Shown here piece by piece: positions 33,962 to 46,175 of a DNA stretch of 64,000 bases; the first letter of the stretch is position 1; each line of letters opens with the position of its first letter. The notes beneath the pieces were generated by a model. The model saw only the letters and a list, made by a program, of their open reading frames with translations, ran no database searches and was not told the DNA's origin. This stretch comes from DASUSH01 sp963785155. GTDB lineage: Bacteria; Actinomycetota; Thermoleophilia; Solirubrobacterales; 70-9. The DNA lies in contig CAWAUB010000014.1 in assembly GCA_963785155.1 (NCBI GenBank), forward strand, positions 1 through 64,000. The letters run 5' to 3'. A program made the position numbers and the translations under genes.

Positions 33962-34690
33962 TCAGGCAACGACGGCAACGCGGGCGCGCTCATGGGCCTC
34001 GAGCTCCCGCCCGCGCCGGATCTCCGCCCGGTATTCGGTGCAGCCCTCGCAGACCAGGAGGTGCTCGCGCAGGACCTTGCGCCGCAGCGAGCCGCCGCGA
34101 AGGACGGTCAGCTGCTCGCGGATCTCCGCGCAGCTCACCTCGCGCGCCTCGCGGCTCTGCGAGAGCGATCGGCGCGCGCGGAAGACCAGGGCCTTGACCC
34201 GGTCGCGGTCGGTGTCGAGGACTTCGGCGATCTGGTCGCCGGACATCGTCTCGAGGCCGGAGAGCAGGAGCGCCTGGCGCTGCTCGTCCGGGAGCCGGGA
34301 CAGGTCGTCGAGCATCGCCCGCAGCTCCTCACGGTCCTCGACCTCGGTGTTCAGGCTGCCGCGCGAGCGCTCGAGCAGGCCTGGGTCACTGACCGTCTCG
34401 CGCCGGCGGCGGATCATCGAGATGCACTCGTTCCGGGCGATCGCGTAGAGCCAAGGGCGGATGACGATCCGCTTTTCGCTCTTCTGCAGAGCGCGATAGG
34501 CCTTCATGAACGTCTGTTGCAGCGCGTCCTCGGCATCGTCGCGCGAGCCCAGGATGTGCCGGCAGTACGCGAGCAGCTCCCCGCAATGGCGGTCGTACAT
34601 GCGCGAGAACGCTTCCTCGTTCCCGGCGCGGACCGCACCGACGAGTCGGTCGTCCTCCAGTGCGGTCGACGTTTCCGTCGCAGACCCCAT
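33962..34690 (-). CDS. ECF-type sigma factor with C-terminal zinc-finger-like anti-sigma domain
   Basis: About 242 residues from ATG 34690 (MGSATETSTALEDDRLVGAV). Region 2: EEAFSRMYDRHCGELLAYCR, RDDAEDALQQTFMKAYRAL, WLYAIARNECISMIRRRR. Region 4: LPDEQRQALLLSGLETMSGD then QIAEVLDTDRDRVKALVFRA. The C-terminus has a ZAS-like H-x3-C-x2-C motif (REHLLVCEGCTEYRAEI), normally found in separate anti-sigma factors, so control may be built in. Divergent from the PhoD-like phosphatase gene, whose upstream region has an ECF-like GGAAC-N17-GTT. Confidence 0.88.
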   Translation of the reverse strand: MGSATETSTALEDDRLVGAVRAGNEEAFSRMYDRHCGELLAYCRHILGSRDDAEDALQQTFMKAYRALQKSEKRIVIRPWLYAIARNECISMIRRRRETVSDPGLLERSRGSLNTEVEDREELRAMLDDLSRLPDEQRQALLLSGLETMSGDQIAEVLDTDRDRVKALVFRARRSLSQSREAREVSCAEIREQLTVLRGGSLRRKVLREHLLVCEGCTEYRAEIRRGRELEAHERARVAVVA

Positions 34691-34741
34691 ATTCAGCTTT
34701 GCTCCCGTTGTTCTCCCGTTTCGCGGCACCTGATGCGCCAC

Positions 34742-34874
34742 TGATTCGGAAGTTGGAACGTGGGATCAACCGTTCGGTTGTCGAGTTATGAACCGATTGG
34801 GTAGTTCCCCGGCCAAGATTGCGGCGGATTACGGATAGGCTGGCACCGCTGGGGGGCTTTGGAGAGGAGTCCAA
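34742..34874. promoter_or_regulatory. Intergenic control region between ECF sigma factor and PhoD-like gene
   Basis: GGAAC at 34755-34759 and GTT at 34777-34779, 17 nt apart on the plus strand, resemble an ECF promoter. Inverted AACCG/CGGTT motifs lie within it. Further down, TGCGG-N6-ACGGATAGGCT (34820-34841), with TAGGCT as -10, recurs exactly before the first EEP gene. A GAGAGGAG ribosome binding site precedes ATG 34875. Confidence 0.45.
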
Positions 34875-36473
34875 ATGGAGAGCACCGCCGTCCGCCGCAG
34901 TTCCCGACTCGGGGCCGGAGCCCTCGCGGTTTTCGCCGCACTGATCCTCGCCGCTCCCGCGGCGGCCGGCGTCGGCAGCTTTCGCTACGGAGTCGCATCG
35001 GGTGAGATCACGTCTAAGTCCGTGCTCCTCTGGGCGGCGACGAAGAAGGCGGGGAAGGTGACGGCGGAGGTCGCCACGGACTCCAAGTTCAAGAAGGTCC
35101 AGAAGACCTCGAGCGCCAAGGCGAAGTCGGTCAACGACAACACCGTCCAGACCGAGGTCGGCGGCCTGAAGCCCGAGACGGGCTACTTCTTCCGGTTCTG
35201 CGAGAAGAAGGGGCCCTGCAGCGACACGGGCGAGTTCACCACGGCGCCGAAGTCCTCCAAGGCGGCTGAGGTCGAGTTCGCCTACTCGGGAGATGCCGAC
35301 GGCACGACGCTGCCCGGCGCCAGCGATCCGTTTTTCGGGAAGTTCAAGGTCTACGACGCGATGCGCAAGGAGGGCAACGACTTCAACCTGAATATGGGCG
35401 ACACGATCTACTCCGACTCGGAGATCGCGGGTCAGCCCGCCGCGCTCACGGTCGAGGAGAAGTGGGCCAAGTACAAGCAGAACCTCGGCGTGAAGAGCCT
35501 GCCGAAGCTGCGAGCTTCCGCGGGTCTCTACTCGAACTGGGACGACCACGAGTTCATCAACGACTTCTCGATCCCGGAGGACGGCGAGGCGCTCTACCAG
35601 GCCGGCGTCGACGCGTTCACCGACTACGCGCCGGTCGGCTACACGCCCGAGGACGGCCTCTATCGCACCTTCCGCTGGGGCAAGGACGTGGAGCTGTTCA
35701 TCCTCGACGAGCGTTCGTTCCGCAGCGCGAAAGCGTCGGAGCAATGCGTGAACTCCCAGTCCGGAGCGCCCGACCTGGCGCCGACTGCGCCCGATTCGAA
35801 GCGCTCCCTGTTCTCGGCGCTGATCCCGTCGCTGAGCGCGCCGGTCACCGGGAACTGCAAGAACACGATCAATGACCCGGACCGGACAATGCTCGGCCAG
35901 GCGCAGCTGACCCGGTTCCTCCAAGACGTATCGAACTCGAGCGCACGCTGGAAGGTGGTAGTCAACGAGACGCCGATCCAGCAGTTCTACGGGCTCCCTT
36001 ACGACCGCTGGGAGGGCTACGCGTTCGAGCGCGTCGCTCTGCTCAACTCGCTGATGGCGGCGAACGTCAAGAACCTCGTCTTCCTCACCACCGACACCCA
36101 CGCGGCATTCGCAAACGTCGTCCGCACCCGCACGTTCGCCGACGACGTCGCGCCCGACAACGCACCTGCGGCGGCGCAGGACACGCCGTACGACGACTAC
36201 GTCATCGGTCCCGTCGGGACGAACCCATTCTGGGATGAGATCGACTCCACCACCAACTCACCGGGCGCCGGGCAGCTGCTCTCGCAGGTGTTCTTCAAGC
36301 CCCCACCGCCCGACGGAGTGGGCATGTACTGCGCCCAGGGCGACGTCTACAGCTACGGCCAGGTCGTCGTCGACGGCAACGAGTTGATCCTCGAGTACAA
36401 CGACGAGGACGGCAACACGGTGGTCGACGTCAACGGGCAGCCATGCGGGCCGTACACGCTCCAGGCTCAGTAG
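34875..36473 (+). CDS. Secreted PhoD-like alkaline phosphatase/phosphodiesterase
   Basis: 532 residues with a signal peptide (LGAGALAVFAALILAAPAAA then GVGSFRYG). An N-terminal fibronectin-like domain has GVASGEITSKSVLLWAATKK and LKPETGYFFRFCEKKG. The PhoD-like metallophosphatase core has FAYSGDADGTT, FNLNMGDTIYSDSEIAG, SNWDDHEFIND and FLTTDTHAAFANV, giving the Asp/Asn/His metal ligands. Family enzymes hydrolyse phosphomono- or diesters outside the cell. Unbroken and normal length. Shares its promoter-like block with the EEP locus downstream. Confidence 0.9.
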   Translation: MESTAVRRSSRLGAGALAVFAALILAAPAAAGVGSFRYGVASGEITSKSVLLWAATKKAGKVTAEVATDSKFKKVQKTSSAKAKSVNDNTVQTEVGGLKPETGYFFRFCEKKGPCSDTGEFTTAPKSSKAAEVEFAYSGDADGTTLPGASDPFFGKFKVYDAMRKEGNDFNLNMGDTIYSDSEIAGQPAALTVEEKWAKYKQNLGVKSLPKLRASAGLYSNWDDHEFINDFSIPEDGEALYQAGVDAFTDYAPVGYTPEDGLYRTFRWGKDVELFILDERSFRSAKASEQCVNSQSGAPDLAPTAPDSKRSLFSALIPSLSAPVTGNCKNTINDPDRTMLGQAQLTRFLQDVSNSSARWKVVVNETPIQQFYGLPYDRWEGYAFERVALLNSLMAANVKNLVFLTTDTHAAFANVVRTRTFADDVAPDNAPAAAQDTPYDDYVIGPVGTNPFWDEIDSTTNSPGAGQLLSQVFFKPPPPDGVGMYCAQGDVYSYGQVVVDGNELILEYNDEDGNTVVDVNGQPCGPYTLQAQ

Positions 36474-36490
36474 TTGCCCGCACCTGAGTC

Positions 36491-36512
36491 TGCGGTTCCC
36501 TACGGATAGGCT
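36491..36512 (+). promoter_or_regulatory. Promoter-like block shared with the PhoD-like gene
   Basis: TGCGG-N6-ACGGATAGGCT followed by CACCGCT, matching 34820-34841 and its downstream bases with equal spacing. TAGGCT is a good -10. It lies about 85 nt before the first EEP start. Confidence 0.55.
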
Positions 36513-36595
36513 CACCGCTCCCCACCGTGAAGGATCGTGTTACAAGGCAGGCGCGGGGCTCTACCCGCGATCACTCTCGTTCTCTAGGAGGAATC

Positions 36596-37712
36596 TTGAA
36601 GCTGCGAACCATGCTCATGGCCGCCGTCGCAATCGGCGTCCTCGTCGTCCCGGCCGGCGCCAGCGCCGCGAAGAAGAAGGGCGGCTCGGAGGAAGTCACG
36701 GTGATGAGCCGGAACATCTACCTCGGCGCGGACCTCGATCCCGCGCGTCGGCGCGGCCAAGCATCGCCGAGGCGATCGACGGCGCCGGCGTCAGATCTAC
36801 AACGAGGTGGTGCGGACCAACTTCCCGGAGCGGGCGGTGGCGCTCGCCGACGAGATCAAGAGAGTGAAGGCCGGACCTCGTCGGCGTCCAGGAGGCCGCG
36901 CTCTGGCAGCAGCAGATCCCGTCCGACCTCGGCGGCCCGCCGATCGGCCCGGGCACCGATCCCGGCGACGGACGTCTGACGTACGACTTCCGCGATCTGC
37001 TGATGGACGAGCTCGGCACGAAGTACCGGATCGTCGTCGACCAAGAGGAGTTCACCGGTGAGCTGCCCGCCGACATCGACGCGCAACGACTCCCGGAACC
37101 GTCGCCGGCGCGGACCTCGACTTCCGCCTGACGATGCACGACCTGATCATCGCGCGGAAGGGCGTGAAGACCAGCAAGGAGAAGTCGGACCACTACGAGA
37201 CCCGGTTCGAGACCAGTATCGGCGGGATCCCCGTCTTTGCGGACCGCGGCTGGGTCTCGGCCGAGGCTCAGGTCGGCAAGGCGAAGTTCCGCTTCGTCAA
37301 CACCCACCTCGAGGCCTTCGGCGACCCGGTCGATCCGGGCCGCGCAGGCCGAGGAGCTCGTCAAGGGCCCGGCCAAGTCGAACAAGGACGTCGTCCTGGT
37401 CGGCGACATGAACTCCGACAAGGACGACACCACGGGCGCGGAGAAGGCCTACGAGGCGATCCGCGAAGGCGGGCTTCGTCGAGCGCCAGGTCAAGGGCGG
37501 CACGTCGGGCCACGACGACAGCCTCACCGACCCCAACGACCAGGACCAGTTCGACCGGACGATCGACTTCGTCTTCGCCAACAACGAGGACATCAAGCTC
37601 GACAAGTCCAAGTCCCAGATCATCGGGCGTGACGACGCGAGCGTGATGACGCCGAGCGGCCTGTGGCCGTCGGACCACGCCGGCACCGTCAGCGGGCTGG
37701 TGTTCCCAGTGA
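36596..37712 (+). pseudogene. Secreted EEP-family phosphoesterase, tandem copy 1, many frameshifts
   Basis: TTG 36596 follows AGGAGGA and opens a signal peptide (LKLRTMLMAAVAIGVLVVPA then GASA). The mature part has VTVMSRNIYLGADLDPA, RTNFPERAVALADEI, DLVGVQEAALWQQQIP, RLTMHDLIIARKGVKTS, FRFVNTHLEAFGDPVD, KDVVLVGDMNSDKDD and GLWPSDHAGTVSGLV, each close to copy 2 but spread over three frames (changes near 36745, 36790, 36870, 37080, 37335 and 37470). The final TGA (37710-37712) overlaps the ATG of copy 2. Either a decaying duplicate or a badly read gene; both signal peptide and all active-site blocks survive. Confidence 0.75.
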
Positions 37713-38827
37713 TGCGGCGCCTCGTCGCCACAGCCCTCGCCGCCACCGTGGTGCTCGCGATTCCCGCGAGTGCTTCGGCGGCGAGGAAGACCAAGGGCAA
37801 GGAGGCGACCGTGATGACGCGGAACGTCTTCCTCGGCGCCGACCTCAGCCCCGCGATCAACGCCACGAGTCTCGATGGAGCGATCGACGGCGCCGCGGAG
37901 ATCTACCGCGAGGTCGAATTGACGAACTTCCCGGAGCGGGCCGTTCCGCTGGCGAAGGAGATCGACAAGGCGAAGCCGGACCTCGTCGGCCTCCAGGAGG
38001 TCGCGCTGTGGCGTGAGCAGATCCCCGGCGACGGGGGCTGGACCGGCAGCGGCGGCATCGGCCAGCCGGCGACGACGGTGAAGTACGACTTCCTCGAGCT
38101 GCTGCTCGGCGAGCTGAGCTCGAAGTACCGCGTGGTCGACGTGAACGAGGAGTTCGACGCGGAGCTCCCGGTCGACCTCGACGGGAACAACAACACGGGC
38201 ACGATCGGCGGCGAGATCGACGCGCGCCTCACGATGCGCGACGTGATCCTCGCCCGCAAGGGCGTCAAGACGTCGAACAACGAAAAGGGTCATTTCGTGA
38301 CCCGCTACGAGCCGCTGATCGGCGGCTCGATCCCGCTTCCCGTGGACCGCGGCTGGCTCTCGACCGAGGCGAACGTCGACGGGGCGAAGTTCAAGTTCGT
38401 CAACTCGCACCTGGAGGCTTTCGGCGACCCGACGATCCGCGAGGCGCAGGCCAAGGAGCTCGTAAAGGGCCCGCTCAAGTCCAAGAAGCAGGTGGTCCTC
38501 GTCGGCGACCTGAACTCGGGCACGACCAAGCGCCACAACATCGGCCTTGCCTCGCTGGGCCACGACCCGAACGACCCGCTTGCCTTCAAGGTCTTCCAGA
38601 AGGCGGACTTCAAGGACAACGGGGCGGTGCAGAGCTGCTGCTACCCAGACATGTTCGACGGGACGTTCGAATTCACGCACACCGTCGACCACATCCTGAC
38701 CAAGCCGGGCGCGAAGACGCTCGACTCGTTCGTGACCGGGACCGACCCGGGCGAGCGGACACCGTCGGGGCTATGGGGATCGGACCACGGAGGCGTGGTC
38801 AGCACCCTGGGGTTGACCGGCAACTGA
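37712..38827 (+). CDS. Secreted endonuclease/exonuclease/phosphatase-fold protein, tandem copy 2
   Basis: 371 residues, intact. Signal peptide MRRLVATALAATVVLAIPAS then ASAARKTKG. EEP active-site blocks: VMTRNVFLGADLSP, DLVGLQEVALWREQIP (metal Glu), FKFVNSHLEAFGDP, QVVLVGDLNSGTTKRH, VDHILTKPGAK and GLWGSDHGGVVSTLGL (catalytic Asp-His). Related secreted enzymes are sphingomyelinases and nucleases; the substrate is unknown. It probably lacks its own promoter and is translated from the copy 1 message through the TGATG overlap. Confidence 0.85.
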   Translation: MRRLVATALAATVVLAIPASASAARKTKGKEATVMTRNVFLGADLSPAINATSLDGAIDGAAEIYREVELTNFPERAVPLAKEIDKAKPDLVGLQEVALWREQIPGDGGWTGSGGIGQPATTVKYDFLELLLGELSSKYRVVDVNEEFDAELPVDLDGNNNTGTIGGEIDARLTMRDVILARKGVKTSNNEKGHFVTRYEPLIGGSIPLPVDRGWLSTEANVDGAKFKFVNSHLEAFGDPTIREAQAKELVKGPLKSKKQVVLVGDLNSGTTKRHNIGLASLGHDPNDPLAFKVFQKADFKDNGAVQSCCYPDMFDGTFEFTHTVDHILTKPGAKTLDSFVTGTDPGERTPSGLWGSDHGGVVSTLGLTGN

Positions 38828-38841
38828 TCGTCGCCCGCGGG

Positions 38842-38847
38842 TAGTAT
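38842..38847 (+). promoter_or_regulatory. Candidate -10 element of the cytochrome c gene
   Basis: TAGTAT ends 9 nt before TTG 38857; no ribosome binding site between them. Confidence 0.45.
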
Positions 38848-38856
38848 CCGCGCGCC

Positions 38857-39225
38857 TTGAAGAAGTCCGGAGTCGTCATATTCCTCGTCCTGGCGCTGAT
38901 CATCGGCGGCGTCGTCTACATCGCGATCCGCGGTGAGGGCTCGCCGGACTCGACCGAGATCCAGACCGACGAGGCCGACACGGCGGCACGCCAGCTCTTC
39001 GCCACGAACTGCGGCAGCTGCCACACGCTCGCCAGCGCGGGCACCGACGGGGTCGTCGGCCCGAACCTCGACGTCCTGCTCGGTTCGGGCACGCCCGAGG
39101 GCAACGAGGAACGCGTCCTGAGCGCGATCGAGAACGGGATCAACGGCCGCATGCCGGCCGGAATCCTCGCCGGAGCCCAGGCCGAAGAAGTGGCAAGCTT
39201 CGTAGCCCGCACCGCGGGCCAGTAG
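38857..39225 (+). CDS. Membrane-anchored monohaem cytochrome c
   Basis: 122 residues. An uncleaved N-terminal helix (VVIFLVLALIIGGVVYIAIR) anchors the protein; the periplasmic-side domain has one haem-binding CxxCH (NCGSCHTLASAG) and a distal Met in NGRMPAGILAG. The size and layout are those of small class I electron carriers of the c6/CccA type. TTG 38857 is the only reasonable start. Stands alone between the EEP genes and dnaK, closed by a strong hairpin. Confidence 0.88.
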   Translation: MKKSGVVIFLVLALIIGGVVYIAIRGEGSPDSTEIQTDEADTAARQLFATNCGSCHTLASAGTDGVVGPNLDVLLGSGTPEGNEERVLSAIENGINGRMPAGILAGAQAEEVASFVARTAGQ

Positions 39226-39255
39226 TCCCTCGTAAATACGTCGTCCCACTTGGGC

Positions 39256-39300
39256 CCGCCGGAAGCGGACGCGAAGCGGAGCATTCCGGCGGATTTGTTC
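39256..39300 (+). terminator. Strong hairpin with conserved loop after the cytochrome c gene
   Basis: CCGCCGGAA (39256-39264) pairs with TTCCGGCGG (39284-39292), followed by ATTTGTTCTT. The loop carries CGGACGCGAAGCGGAG, identical to the loop of the hairpin at 14981-15011 whose stem is different. Confidence 0.65.
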
Positions 39301-39304
39301 TTGC

Positions 39305-39310
39305 TATGAT
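39305..39310 (+). promoter_or_regulatory. Extended -10 element of dnaK
   Basis: TATGAT preceded by TGC gives an extended -10. Transcription would start near 39317, just before the HspR-like site. Confidence 0.5.
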
Positions 39311-39322
39311 CTGAGGCCAACA

Positions 39323-39346
39323 GACTTAGATTATCTTAACTTGACG
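39323..39346. promoter_or_regulatory. HspR-like operator upstream of dnaK
   Basis: GACTTAGAT (39323-39331), the same 9-mer as one arm of the clpB palindrome, is followed by CTTAACTTGAC. HspR is known to repress dnaK operons through inverted HAIR sequences in Streptomyces; this site is an imperfect version overlapping the presumed transcription start. Confidence 0.5.
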
Positions 39347-39357
39347 GAGGAAAGACA

Positions 39358-41256
<1,899 letters not shown>

Positions 41257-41259
41257 GTC

Positions 41260-41913
41260 ATGGTTGACGACCTAGGGACAAACGCCGCTCCGGAGGGGGC
41301 GGCACCGGACGCAGACCCCTCACGTCGCCAGACTAGCTCGGCGCCTGCATCCGGTTCCGCCCCCGTCGAGACCGCTGCTCCGGACGCCGAGAGTTCGGCC
41401 GTCGAAGCCGATCTGGATGCTCTTTTGGAGGACACCAAGCGCGAGCGCGATGAGTATCTGCAGCTGGCGCAGCGGGCTCGGGCGGATTTTGAGAATTATC
41501 GGAAGCGCGCGGCTCGTGATGCTGTCGACGCTGAGCGGCGGGGGAAGGTCGGAGTGGTTCGGGACCTGGTTCCCGTGGTCGACAATCTCGAGCGGGCGTT
41601 GATGGCGGCCGGGGTGAATCCCGATGGGCCGGATGCCGCGGAGGTTGCCGCTTCGACGCAGGAGGTTTCCGCCCAGGAGGCGCTGACGCAGGGCGTCGCG
41701 CTCGTCTACCGCGAGTTGCGGGCGGCGCTCGGGCGGGCCGGGGTCGAGGCTTATGACCCGGCCGGTGAGAAGTTCGACCCGGAGTGGCACGAGGCTCTCT
41801 CGACCCAGCCGACCCAGGGGGTCGAGGCGGGCACGATCGTCGAGACGCTCCAGAAGGGCTACCGGCTCGACGACGGCGTTCTGCGTCCCGCGCGGGTCGT
41901 GGTCGCGGGGTAG
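41260..41913 (+). CDS. grpE: Nucleotide exchange factor GrpE
   Basis: 217 residues. Releases ADP from DnaK. About 55 residues of Ala/Pro/Ser-rich disordered N-terminus, then a long helix (LDALLEDTKRERDEYLQLAQ, RARADFENYRKRAARDAVDA) and the C-terminal beta domain with the GrpE signature (YDPAGEKFDPEWHEALST, VETLQKGYRLDDGVLRPARV). ATG 41260 lies 3 bp after the dnaK stop. Confidence 0.96.
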   Translation: MVDDLGTNAAPEGAAPDADPSRRQTSSAPASGSAPVETAAPDAESSAVEADLDALLEDTKRERDEYLQLAQRARADFENYRKRAARDAVDAERRGKVGVVRDLVPVVDNLERALMAAGVNPDGPDAAEVAASTQEVSAQEALTQGVALVYRELRAALGRAGVEAYDPAGEKFDPEWHEALSTQPTQGVEAGTIVETLQKGYRLDDGVLRPARVVVAG

Positions 41914-41922
41914 GGGGCGAAC

Positions 41923-43068
41923 GTGGCGCGCGATTTCTATGAGGTGCTCGGGGTCTCGAAGAAGGCCTCGGCCGACGAGATCAAGAAGGCCTACCGCAAA
42001 CTGGCTCGGGAGAACCATCCCGACGCGAACCCCGACGACCCTGCTGCCGAGGATCGCTTCAAGGAGATCCAGGAGGCGTATTCGACGCTCTCCGACGACG
42101 AGAAGCGCAAGCAGTACGACGCCGGCGGCATGTTCGGCGGGTTCGACCCGCGCAACTTCGGCGGCGCCGGAGGAGGCCCAGGCGGGGCCGGGTTCGGCGA
42201 CATCGGCGACATCTTCTCCACGCTCTTCAATCGCGGCGGCGGAGGCGGCGCGGGACGCCAGCCGGGGCGCGACCTCGAGACCGAGGTCCGGCTCTCCTTC
42301 GAGCAGGCGATGGAGGGAACGCAGGTCTCCGTCACGGTCCCGAAGCGGTCCACCTGCAACACCTGCTCCGGCAGCGGCGCCGCGCCCGGAACCTCCCCGA
42401 AGACCTGCCCGCGCTGCGGCGGTCGCGGGGTCGACTCGCAGAGCCAGGGCTTCTTTTCGATCAACCAGCCCTGCCCCGAGTGCGGCGGCCGCGGCCAGGT
42501 GATCGAGACCCCGTGTCCCGAGTGCGGCGGCTCCGGCCTGACCCTTCAGCGCAAGCGCTACCGGGTGAACGTCCCGGCGGGCGTGCGGGAGGGAACGCGG
42601 ATCCGGCTGGCTGGCAAGGGCGAGGACGGGCCGAACGGAGGCCCATCCGGCGACCTGTTCGTGACCACGCATGTCGCGCCCTCCCCGGTCTTCAAGCAGC
42701 GTGCCGACGGCAACATGGAGGTGCGCGTGCCGATCACGGTCGCCGAAGCGATCGAGGGCGCCACGGTTGAGGTGCCGACCCTGCGCGGGACCAAGCGGAT
42801 CCGGATCCCCCCGGGAACGCAGCACGGCAACGTTCAGCGGCTGCGCGGGGAAGGTCCGCCGAAGCCCGGCGGGCGCACGCGCGGCGACGTCTACTACCGG
42901 ATCGAGGTCGAGGTTCCCCGCGATCTGAACGACGAGCAGAAGCGAGCGCTCGGCGAGTTCGCGAAGACCCTCGACGGCAGCGACCCGCGAGCCGATCTGC
43001 TGCGTGACGCTGGCCGGGCCTCCCGGTCGGATCGGTCCGAGGACGAGGGCAAGGTGGGCGCGACATGA
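41923..43068 (+). CDS. dnaJ: Chaperone DnaJ
   Basis: 381-residue type I J protein. GTG 41923 opens the J domain (DFYEVLGVSKKASADEIKKA) with HPD in ENHPDANP. A Gly/Phe-rich linker follows (FGGFDPRNFGGAGG), then four zinc-binding C-x2-C-x-G-x-G repeats (CNTCSGSG, CPRCGGRG, CPECGGRG, CPECGGSG) and the C-terminal substrate domains (GTRIRLAGKGEDG, TLRGTKRIRIPPGTQHG). Stop overlaps hspR start (ATGA at 43065). Confidence 0.97.
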   Translation: MARDFYEVLGVSKKASADEIKKAYRKLARENHPDANPDDPAAEDRFKEIQEAYSTLSDDEKRKQYDAGGMFGGFDPRNFGGAGGGPGGAGFGDIGDIFSTLFNRGGGGGAGRQPGRDLETEVRLSFEQAMEGTQVSVTVPKRSTCNTCSGSGAAPGTSPKTCPRCGGRGVDSQSQGFFSINQPCPECGGRGQVIETPCPECGGSGLTLQRKRYRVNVPAGVREGTRIRLAGKGEDGPNGGPSGDLFVTTHVAPSPVFKQRADGNMEVRVPITVAEAIEGATVEVPTLRGTKRIRIPPGTQHGNVQRLRGEGPPKPGGRTRGDVYYRIEVEVPRDLNDEQKRALGEFAKTLDGSDPRADLLRDAGRASRSDRSEDEGKVGAT

Positions 43069-43529
43069 GTGAGGTCCGGATTTCCGAGACCCGCGGCGTC
43101 TTCATGATCTCGGTCGCGGCCGAGCTCGCCGAGATGCACCCGCAGACCCTGCGGATGTACGAGGCGCGCGGCCTGATCACCCCGAAGCGATCGCCGAAGA
43201 ACACCCGCCTCTATTCACAGGCGGATGTCGACCGGCTGCGGGAGATCCAGCGGCTGACCAACGAGCGGGGGCTGAACCTCGCCGGGGTCGAGACCGTCCT
43301 CGAGCTCGAGGACCGACTGCAGAAGATGCACGCCGAGATGGCGAAGCTGCGCGAGCAGGCCTCCGCGATGGAGCGCGAGATGGCCACAGAGATCGACAAG
43401 GTGAAGCGCTCGCTGCGCGCCGAGATCGTCCCCTACGGCGCCTACGAGACCGCCGAGATCGTGCCTCCCGAAGACGCGCAGCCGGTGCAGATCCCGGTTG
43501 AGCGACCTGATAAATCTAAGTCTAAGTGA
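43065..43529 (+). CDS. hspR: Heat-shock repressor HspR (MerR family)
   Basis: 154 residues. The N-terminal winged helix-turn-helix is FMISVAAELAEMHPQTLRMY, EARGLITPKRSPKNTRLYSQ and DVDRLREIQRLTNERGLNL, closely HspR-like. A coiled coil follows (LEDRLQKMHAEMAKLREQAS). The Lys-rich C-terminus ends RPDKSKSK. In actinobacteria HspR represses its own dnaK operon and clpB with DnaK as co-repressor; its position as fourth gene and the palindromes upstream of dnaK and clpB agree with that. Confidence 0.93.
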   Translation: MSEVRISETRGVFMISVAAELAEMHPQTLRMYEARGLITPKRSPKNTRLYSQADVDRLREIQRLTNERGLNLAGVETVLELEDRLQKMHAEMAKLREQASAMEREMATEIDKVKRSLRAEIVPYGAYETAEIVPPEDAQPVQIPVERPDKSKSK

Positions 43530-43536
43530 CTTAGAT
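43514..43536. promoter_or_regulatory. HspR operator palindrome upstream of clpB
   Basis: ATCTAAGTC (43514-43522) and GACTTAGAT (43528-43536) form a perfect 9-5-9 inverted repeat. It lies just upstream of the TAGAAT -10 (43543-43548) of clpB, so binding would block the promoter. Confidence 0.65.
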
Positions 43537-43542
43537 CTGTGC

Positions 43543-43548
43543 TAGAAT
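43543..43548 (+). promoter_or_regulatory. -10 element of clpB
   Basis: TAGAAT ends 11 nt before ATG 43560. The message would have a leader of only a few bases and no ribosome binding site. Confidence 0.5.
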
Positions 43549-43559
43549 AGGCACAGAAA

Positions 43560-46171
<2,612 letters not shown>

Positions 46172-46175
<4 letters not shown>

